From Polytrichum commune (lineage: Eukaryota; Streptophyta; Polytrichopsida; Polytrichales; Polytrichaceae), in the NCBI GenBank assembly GCA_950295325.1, contig OX485807.1:36546440-36610439 (forward strand): a DNA stretch of 64,000 nucleotides, read 5' to 3'. Positions within the stretch are counted from its first letter, which is position 1, and the number at the start of each line of letters is the position of its first letter. The position numbers were made by a program, and so were the translations under genes. Shown here one piece after another: positions 56,501-64,000 of this stretch. Below the pieces are notes generated by a model. That model was not told the DNA's origin and made no database searches. It saw only the letters and a list, made by a program, of their open reading frames with translations.

Positions 56501-57952
56501 ATTATGTATTGTATAATACAAGTTGTTCTTTACTGAACAATTCTTAACTATTATGAGTAAATGCATACTTTAATCAATAGCAGATTGATCCAATAGCAGG
56601 AATCGTATCTGGAAATAACATTTCTGGATTCATGTTACAATAACTCCACCACACCACACTAAGCAATTTGCAAAGACATCAGTCTCTGTAGGATGGTGCT
56701 GTTAATTATATCAACGATTGTGATTAACTAGCGAAGGACAATCAGGTGACTGATGGGAGACACAGCACCATGTCTACCTCGCATCTATGCCTCCTTAGAA
56801 TAATGTCTTATATTATAGTGATTGTTCTCTAATTAAACAATTCTTAACCATTATGAAAGGATGCATACTGCAATCAATAGCAGATTGTTCTAATAGCAGG
56901 AATTATTTCTCGAGATACGATTCCTGGATTTGATTTACAATAACTTCACCCCTCCACACTAAGCAAATTGGGAATACACCAGTCACCGTTGATTCAGATC
57001 AATTTGTATTAGCGAAGGACTATGAGATGACCGATGAGACACCGTGCATGCCTACGTCACAACCATACCTCATTGAAATTATGTCTTATAGTATAGTGAT
57101 TGTTCACTACTGTAACAATTCTTAACAATTATGAGTAGATGAATACTGCAATCAATAGCAATCCTATAGCAGGAAAAGTGTGAATAAATCCGCCCTTCCA
57201 CACTGGCCTATATGGAAAAACATCAGTCTCTGTCGTTGATTCACATCAAATGATTGTGGTTAATTTTAAATGGCCACCATTTTGTCATAACACATCCTAA
57301 TTTAAAGGTGAGTGGATATTCTCAGACCTTTTCTTTCAAGGTCTCCCACCGCTTCTCCCACCCCGTAGTTTTCTTCACAACAGGGACAATTGCATTCACA
57401 GTGGTATTTTCCGGGGGCGCATCGGCCGCTGGTTCAGCTGAGGAGGGTTTAGGTTTTCTTCGCGGGGAGGTATTGCTCATCTCCTCCTTCAAAAACGCAT
57501 ACCCATGGCGCACAGAATCCACAAGTTTAGCCTCTCTCACCTTCTGCAAGGCAACTCCCGCAGTTGCCGTTGCATTCCGAAACGTGTCGCTCACTTTCCT
57601 ATACAAAACCTGCTGCGTGGAGTTCTCAGAGTTTGTCGAAGACGGAGGCTCTTGCGAACCAGAAGGCTCCCCTGACCCTGCTGACCCTGACTCTGATGGT
57701 CTCTCGGTCGAAAGAAATCTCACCGATGGAGCAACCGATCCTGTGTTCTTATCTGCATAAAAATGATGTGCCACATGATAAGCATAAGCAACCTCATTAC
57801 ACAATCAGCGAGTTCATTAGGGGTCTCGTTGCCATTTCGTACCTACCTAAGTATTGCGGATTTACGAAGTCGCGTAATTGCGGCAATGCTCGCCTTAAAG
57901 CAGCTCCCCTGTGCGCGCAGGGGGGAATGCGTGACACCATGTGGGAGGTCAT
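53596..57952 (-). CDS. TIM44: Mitochondrial import inner membrane translocase subunit TIM44, 10 exons, 393 aa
   Basis: Minus-strand exons 57847-57952, 57328-57752, 56268-56339, 55787-55851, 55407-55475, 55051-55123, 54813-54917, 54589-54660, 53845-53907 and 53596-53727 have GT-AG borders and sum to 1,182 nt in frame. The N-terminus ([26 protein letters not shown]) is Arg-rich and acid-free, as in a matrix presequence. Next come [57 protein letters not shown] and [20 protein letters not shown]. The C-terminal Tim44 domain follows ([57 protein letters not shown]). TIM44 sits on the matrix side of TIM23 and tethers mtHsp70. The region between presequence and central domain is shorter than in Arabidopsis (about 470 aa). 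Confidence 0.93.
56431..57270. repeat. Tandem triplication in TIM44 intron 2
   Basis: Units start at 56431, 56730 and 57011 with AGC(C/G)AAGGACTAT-CAGG-type sequence. Each contains AACAATTCTTAAC-ATTATGA, GCATACT-CAATCAATAGCA and a CACCA-CCACACTAAGCAA-type block. Unit length is about 260-300 bp and divergence is moderate. Non-coding. Confidence 0.85.
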
Positions 57953-58046
57953 CAGGCCGGTATATGTGTGGCGATGGCGATGGCGATGATGCTGGTGCTG
58001 CTTGTGATGCGTGCGACCACAGCAGCACAGAGCATAGCCAGAGTTA

Positions 58047-58066
58047 AACCCTAACCCTAACCCAAG
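58047..58066. promoter_or_regulatory. Telo-box cluster in the TIM44 promoter/5' UTR
   Basis: AAACCCTAACCCTAACCC lies about 100 bp upstream of the chosen TIM44 start. Telo-box motifs (AAACCCTAA) are frequent in promoters and leaders of plant housekeeping and growth-linked genes. A regulatory role here is inferred from position only. Confidence 0.5.
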
Positions 58067-58129
58067 CTCATAAACCCCGCGAGAGGAGGAACACGACTGG
58101 GACGATGAGAGAGAGAGAGGAAAGAGCAA

Positions 58130-59839
58130 ATCATTTCCGTATCATTTTGCACACAATCGTGGCTCCAAAGTTCCACGTAGACTTGGTGGTGGATCAAATG
58201 TGGGTTCATGAAAGAGGTGGATGACAAACCCTCGTGTTTACATGGCCTGGGAGAGAATGGATGACAAGTTTGACACCAATGTTGTATAAAGTAGTGTCTT
58301 GTTTGCTTGATTAGCCAAAGGGACCAAGTCACTTATTATGGAATAAGGCTTCCCCCTTGTTGCTTAGGAAGTGGCTCCCTTTAGTTCAGTCGCAATAACA
58401 AACTGGCAAGGTCAACATGAGGCTACATGTTATTGATGGGTCCAATATGTGGTCAGTTGTGCATAGTTGCCGCTATGGAAGGTGGTGGTTGGTGCTATCA
58501 CAAATGGCATCCACATACAAGCCTTCCCCTTGAAGAAAGGCAGTGGAGACCAACTCTGAGTTTAGTTTATAAGTAGTAGTGGCTTTTATTGACACATGTT
58601 TCGTAAGAGATTAGCAAGAGGCAGTATAGATGAAGCCTTTAAACATGTTGTGTTATTAAAGCATGCATATCATGTGTCTATCTAGGCCTTCCTTATTTGC
58701 ATTTAGAGCTATGTTGTAAATAAAGCATGTTTCTATGTACATGTGTTGCCGTGGTTTTGTGTGGTGTTGGTTTTTCCTATGTTTGGAAGCAAACAATTAT
58801 TTTATTAATAGAATGGTGAATGTGTATTGAACCTATATATAGGTGAATGCATGGTTCAATATCAAACCTATCTATAGGCATCAAATTTGTAACAAGTCAA
58901 GTATTGATATTTGGTGGGTATGTCAAGGTGAAAGAGTCTTTGTAAACTTGAGTTATTATGTGGGTCAATAACCATTCTAAACGCATATTGATATTGGGAT
59001 GATTTTACTTAAGAGTTGGTGATAAAGAAGAGTTTGTGCACAACCTCGTTTCGATAATTGTCAAGGAATAATTTTATGTGGAATATGGCTCTTTGACGAT
59101 TCAAAAGTCTCATGTTTTTTGTAATGTTGTCTCTATGCATGAGTGAGCTATGATGTGGATCTTTGTTGATGTACGTTTCCAAACATTTGTCTCCTTTTTT
59201 TGTGCGCTTGTTTTTTGGGTAAAGAAAGTGAGTGGTTATGTAGACGATGACGTGTAATTTTTTGTGCTTGCCTTTACCTCGTTCGGGGTGGAAGCAACTT
59301 TAAAGTAATCAATCTCCCAATACAATACATTCCTACATATAGACACCATTACGAGTTCAATAGTTTAGCACTATATGTATTATGAACTAATGCATAACTA
59401 AAAAGCAACACAATGAACTATTGTCATACATTTGAAGCCCCTAGATATACGATTGCATAACTAAGTGTTGGATTTGGGTATATGTACCCTAACATAATTG
59501 GGAGGGTCCATGCAATCGTTCAAGAGATTCTCCACTTTGACCTTGACCTCTTGTAAAGTGTGCACCTCGGCTACAATTTGGAAAATTGAATGACTATATG
59601 CGTGATGTGCACTTGTGCAAATTAAACAAAACAATAATCTCATGGTTGACCTAACTCCCAAAATTGTTTTTGGATTAGAAGTGGCCGCAATAGGGCCACG
59701 TACCTTAAGCCACAACACTATAAAGTTAACTCATCACAAGGTTTAGTAGTGGAATATGTTGGTGTTGGCAAACATAGGGGACTGGGATGTCTTTCAACTT
59801 TGGCACATGAGAGGCAAGTACACTAAACTTGATATATAT
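58130..59839. other. Intergenic, no gene supported
   Basis: A minus frame at 59461-59718 has a plausible protein stretch (VAEVHTLQEVKVKVENLLND) but no recognised family, start context or neighbouring exon. Otherwise no coding signal. Confidence 0.45.
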
Positions 59840-60175
59840 TGTCGCCAATTATAATTGTCTTGCTCAATACTACTTGTAAACCGGGGTATAGTGTCACCCA
59901 CACTTTTGTCATTCCTTGTAAATTTTTGGGGTGGATCGTAGATTTACAGTGTTGCAATTACTGTCACTTACCAAGTGATTTTTCATCCAAATTTCAATCA
60001 TCCATGACAATATTTCATCACAAGTTGTTGACAAAAGAAGGTAGGGGTTTGGCCAATGGATGAACTCGTTCATCATCCATGACAGTATTTGTTCGTTTCT
60101 TCATAAGAAGCGTCGTCTGAAAAGTTACCAAAGTGACATAAAATACCATATGACACTAAATATCATATTTAGCGT
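59840..60175 (+). repeat. Dispersed repeat A, copy 2
   Basis: It contains TTGCTCAATACTACTTGTAA, TTTCAATCATCCATGACAAT and GTTACCAAAGTGACATAAAA in the same order as copies 1 and 3. Confidence 0.65.
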
Positions 60176-60210
60176 AGTATAACCTTGTGGTTGGACTCAC
60201 AATTACTACA

Positions 60211-60805
60211 TTATTATCCCAATTAATGTGTGTTACTAATTAGAGTTATGCAGTGTTGTAACTATTTAAAGGCACCACGGGCCTTGGCTTGGTGGTTAGG
60301 GCTCATGGCCCCCAATGAGGAGGTTGTGGGTTCTATTCCCCATGCCGACGTGGTGCTCACCACCTTAGTCCACCCAACTATGGTGGGGGGTCCTTGGACC
60401 TTGTTGTATGGGTACCTCAAAGCCCTTTGGGGGGATACCATGTCCGGTATCTTCAAGGCACTAGTGGCTAGCTAGGAACTAGTATAGTGTGTCACTATAG
60501 TGTTCATCCTCGAAAGGGGAGAGTAGTATTGTCCCAATGTCCCCTTGTCCAGTGGGCATCGGGTCATTGGCATTACGAACGGACACTTTATTCACGCCGG
60601 CCCCTTAAAAGGGACCGGAGTTTCTATCTATCTATCTATCTATCTGTAACTATTTAATGAGAATGTAATGTTCTACGAGCACGGTTATTTATGTTCTATG
60701 ATGTTTGAACAATCTATTGAACTTTTCCTAGTAAAAAATGAACTTATGAATATGATGTTATTGCAACGTGTAACTCCAAAATGTAACATGCATTGATTTA
60801 GATAA
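60211..60805. mobile_element. GTTACT-family MITE, split by a SINE
   Basis: The left part (60211-60269) starts with CCCAATTAATGTGTGTTACT. The right part (60645-60805) continues with AATGAGAATGTAATGTTCTA and ends with TAACTCCAAAATGTAACATG. Together they rebuild the structure of 28265-28460. The interruption is the SINE 60270-60644. Confidence 0.75.
60270..60644 (+). mobile_element. tRNA-derived SINE, 375 bp
   Basis: A perfect 13-bp duplication, TGTAACTATTTAA, flanks it (60257-60269; 60645-60657). The head has a box A-like TGGCTTGGTGG (60285-60295) and a box B-like GGTTCTATTCC (60329-60339), with pol III spacing. The 3' half from about 60495 is nearly identical to the 3' end of the LINE at 10419-10565. 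It includes CATCCTCGAAAG, GGCATCGGGT, GGCATTACGAACGGACACT and a TCTA-repeat tail. It has no ORF and would depend on a LINE for mobility. Confidence 0.88.
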
Positions 60806-60995
60806 TCAATGTAGTGATGACCTAATGTATAACTCATCTTGATGGGAGCTTGAGGTTCGTAACTTTTGTTAAAAAAACAACTTGTTACACATGTGTTGTC
60901 CTTGGAGGTAATGTGCCAAGAGATTGTTAGCCTTTCATGCATGGTCCTATGCATGTGAATAATACATAATATTGTTTAGCCTAGTATCGGACTTA

Positions 60996-61152
60996 TAGCC
61001 CACACACACTTACTGGTGTGGGCCACCAATGAACAATTCCTACTAGCGGGGGCACTTTTAGAGTTAGTTTAGCCAATGAGAGCCACTGGATGTAACCAAT
61101 GTTGGTCGGAACTGTTCATTGGTGGCCTGCACCAGTAAGTGTGCGTGGGCTC
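60996..61152. mobile_element. Short foldback, 157 bp
   Basis: Arms of about 44 bp at 60996-61040 and 61108-61152 pair with few mismatches: CACACTTACTGGTGTGGGCC and CACCAATGAACAATTCC against their complements. The loop is about 65 nt. It abuts the MITE D array. Confidence 0.8.
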
Positions 61153-61156
61153 TTAG

Positions 61157-62345
61157 AATAGAGGCACCCTTAACCAATCATTTAAGAGAATACGTGTTAG
61201 ATCTGGAGAAGTACAAGGTAATGCAATTTTATCCCATGTCAAAAGATAGAAATAAAGAGGATTATATTTTTTTGGTAATTTTATTCCTTAAATTGAAATT
61301 ACTATGAAATTTTTGAAGCCAAAAGTTGGCTTGACCATATTACCAATGTCTAGAGGGTACAATAACCGCTCATTCCTCCTCCTTTAGCACTCAAAACCAT
61401 GACATGTGTCACGACATTATTGGTTACGGCCCGATTGAAATTCCATCCCAACATGATCGGAATTCAGTCCCAACCTAATCAAAATTTCATTACCCTATAG
61501 ATTGCCGATGGGGTCTTGATTGGGAATAGGCGCCTCTACTCTACACGGGACCCCATGAGGCCATACTTATGGTACAAGTTGTCCTTTTGTTACTATGTTG
61601 TGTAGTATATAGTAGAGGCACCTATTCCCAATTAGGACCCCACTAGCAATCTATACGGTACCGGAATTTTGATCAAACTAGGATTGAATTTCGATCAAGT
61701 CGGAACCGATAGTGTGTTGACACATTTTTTAGTTTTGAGTGCTAAGGTGGGGAGGAGTGTGTGGTTAACATGAGTGGTCAAGGCAAACTCTAGACATTGG
61801 TAATATGTTTGGGGTTCAAAAACATAGTTCTTTCAATTTAAGGAATAAAACTACCACAAAATTGCAATCCTCATGATTTCTATCTCCTACATGGGAAAAA
61901 ATTGCACCACCTTATACTTTTCCATATATTGCGTAAAATCTCTTAAGTGATCGGTAATGGGCACCTCTACTAGAGTAGAAGCTCCTATTACAGATAAGGA
62001 CTCCATAAGCAATCTATAGGATACTGTAATTTCAATAAGGTTGGGACTCAATTTTGATTAGGTTGGAACCAATAGTGACAGGATGCATGTCCTAGTTTTG
62101 AGAACTGAAGTGAGGAGGAATGAAAGGTTTGAGTGAATGGTTATGGTAGACTCTAGACATTTTGGGCCAACTTTTGGCTTCAAAAATCCATAGTAACTTC
62201 AATTTAAAGAATAAAATTACCACTTTTTTTTTGCAATCCTCCTAATATCTATCTTCCTACATGGGAAAAATTAACACCACCTTATACTTCTCTAAACCTG
62301 GAGGATAGTCTCTTAAGTGATTGGTTATGGATGCCTCTACTCTAG
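61157..62345. mobile_element. Three-unit MITE D array (inverted, direct, direct)
   Basis: Units of about 360-380 bp lie at 61157-61540, 61614-61968 and 61969-62345. The first is inverted relative to the other two, so 61200-61940 forms one large inverted repeat around an axis near 61575. Unit ends are AGAGGCACC/AGAGGCGCC in inverted orientation, and an internal TCTCTTAAGTGATCGGT marks the other side. Fragments with the same end (TCTCTTAAGTGATCGG) occur at 8201 and 29270. Non-coding. Confidence 0.8.
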
Positions 62346-62689
62346 ATTCAATGTAAAATTATGTCATGGTCAAAGACATATGCTTGGCCCCATGGGCCCC
62401 ATGGAACTTTGATAGTAGGCTGGATAATGTTATGTATGTTGCCCAAGAAAAGAAAAAAAACCTCAAATATAAGTTTAGTAATGTGTATTTCATGCACAAA
62501 AGAGTGCAGTGCCAAGAAGACTCCAAATTTGCAAGCCTTTTGGTTGCACCCCATTTGACAATTACCAAAGCTAATCTTGCATCAACAATGCAACACAATT
62601 GGACGTCCAAAGTAGCATAATAATATGCTAGGGTACTGTCAGTCCTTGATGTGGCCTAGTATCCAAGTCATTATTACTTAATAAGTTGC
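62346..62689. other. Intergenic, no gene seen
   Basis: Overlapping short frames on both strands are shadows of one another, with no motif. Confidence 0.5.
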
Positions 62690-63110
62690 CCAACACATTG
62701 ACTAAAACAACTCAAACACTACGCTAACTATTGTATATAGTGTCACAATTCTATTTGACTTGCTCAATACTAGTTGCAAACCACCAGTGTAGTGTCACCT
62801 AACATTGTTTGCATCATAAATGTATACCTAACATTATTTACATTGCGATTCCTTGTAGAAGCATTTGGACATTGTAGATTTACGATGTTACAATTACTGT
62901 CCTTTACTAAGTGATTTTTTTATCCAAAGTTCAAACATCATTGACAATATTCCATTTACATAATTGTCAGGGTGCAGAATACACCAAACTAAAAGTGGAT
63001 GAACTAAAAAATAAGGTGGGATGACAATTTTTGTAAGCTTCTACATGAAAAGTGTCATAAGGAAAGTTACCACAGTGACATAGAAGACCATATGACACTA
63101 AATACAACAT
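62690..63110 (+). repeat. Dispersed repeat A, copy 3
   Basis: It has TTGCTCAATACTAGTTGCAA, CAATTACTGTC, GAATACACCAAACTAAAAGT and GTTACCACAGTGACATAGAA in family order, and ends at about 63110 where GC content rises. Confidence 0.65.
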
Positions 63111-64000
63111 CTCATGCAAACTGAAGTGCCAAGAGGACTCAAAATCTGCAGGCCGTCTGGGCTCGTCTCACTTGGCGCCATGCCGGAGCTCACCCTCCAC
63201 CGTCGATACCAATCAGTCGCACCCCGAGATCTCGCCACGTGTGCGCAACGGACCCAAGAAACCCTTGCTCCGTCCGTCTCCGTGGCTTCTCGCCCGAACT
63301 CCCCCTCGCTCTCTCGCACCACTCTCCCGCCTTCCTCCCGCTAAGCCACGCAAATCACTTCCTGGGTTTTGATTCCCTCATATTCCTCTTAATTGGGTCA
63401 GTCATGTTTTCCAACATTGTCCACCACCGAGTTCACGCAGCTCGGTTTTCGAACAGGGGAGTGTTCCAAGGAAGTTGTGCTGTGTAACATAGATTGCTGG
63501 CCACGCCATTTGTCAGTTTTGTGGCCGGTCACTACGTCGGTTGTTGCGAGGTCTATAAAAGACGTGCAGAGAAGTCTCATTAATCGAGTTCATCAGGTTT
63601 GGGCGTTTACGGAAGTTGCACAGTTTCAGAGTTTCGTTGTTGCTCCGAGGAGTCTGTTGAGCAGTTGGCCGAGTCTCCCGCAGTGGTTTATCGTTGGAGT
63701 TACTGGTTATTACTATTTATAAAATTTAGGTGCAATCAGTGCTGCGAAATTTGCGTGTTGAAGAGGCAGGCAGACGAGGAGCCCTGGTTGCAGGAATTTG
63801 GGTACCGAACATGGGCAGGGGAAGCAGGGCCCAGCTTGATGAGCAACCGTGAATTGCATTGATAGTTTTAGGCTTCCTTTTCGTACACTTAAGCAGCTCC
63901 AAGTCCGGAAGGTTCTCGAATTCAAATACCTCGGAACCGTGTAGTTGTCATTCGATTTTGCCTAATCGCTCTTTAGGGTTCCAACACCGAATGTTCCGTC
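63111..64000. other. GC-richer region at the window end, possible 5' part of a gene
   Basis: Base composition changes sharply after repeat A. Short overlapping frames exist on both strands, but none carries a recognisable domain or a good exon border. It could be the promoter and leader of a gene to the right; I cannot support a CDS. Confidence 0.35.

Noticed and set aside
57254-57760. 168-codon plus-strand frame
   Set aside because: Antisense shadow of TIM44 exon 2.
63114-63722. First exon of a gene at the right edge
   Set aside because: Open frames on both strands are short and overlapping with no domain; GC change alone is not enough.

Overview
The window is nuclear DNA of a land plant. 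Two split genes point to this: one encodes the plant augmin subunit AUG6 and the other a plant-type TIM44, both with small exons and GT-AG introns. The rest holds a leucine-rich-repeat gene, plant-style non-LTR, CACTA, hAT and MULE-like remnants, tRNA- and 5S-derived SINEs and many foldback MITEs. I cannot fix the species. The mix of LINE types and the long repeat-filled gaps would fit a fern or another non-flowering lineage, but that is an inference. No bacterial genes, CRISPR array or intact tRNA/rRNA gene was found.

Layout. 0-4 kb: a decayed L1-type LINE (+) split by a 1,559-bp solo LTR; removing the LTR restores the LINE frame. 4.8-5.35 kb: a long foldback element. 6.0-10.3 kb and 26.8-32.9 kb: two direct copies of one non-coding unit, differing by a LINE insertion, a 95-bp MITE and a twin palindrome. 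10.4-12.4 kb: a minus-strand LINE tail with RNase H followed by what looks like a restriction-like endonuclease. 12.7-13.9 kb: a class III peroxidase fragment and a tandem triplication. 14-18.8 kb: a CACTA-like element (minus) with transposase_24-like and DUF8039-like coding blocks, interrupted by intronic arrays of AGTCATAT-type repeats. 18.8-19.45 kb: a 618-bp hAT MITE. 19.9-21.25 kb: a broken MULE-like gene. 22.6-25.5 kb: a four-exon secreted LRR protein gene with a GC-AG intron.

33.5-40.5 kb: AUG6 (minus), 11 exons recognised; its C-terminal exon or exons are not found before the edge of the downstream repeat unit. Its introns hold three copies of one MITE family and a second foldback. 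43-52 kb: a repeat-rich gap with a foldback MITE, a 5S-rRNA-derived SINE and a hAT transposase tail. 53.6-57.95 kb: TIM44 (minus), 10 exons that join in frame to 393 codons. 58-63 kb: a repeat cluster including a tRNA-derived SINE whose 3' half matches the 3' end of the LINE at 10.4 kb, so the two look like a LINE/SINE partnership. 63.1-64 kb: GC-richer sequence with no gene I can support.

The three expressed-looking genes have unrelated jobs: microtubule nucleation, mitochondrial protein import, and extracellular recognition or structure. The main biological story of the window is the mobile DNA.
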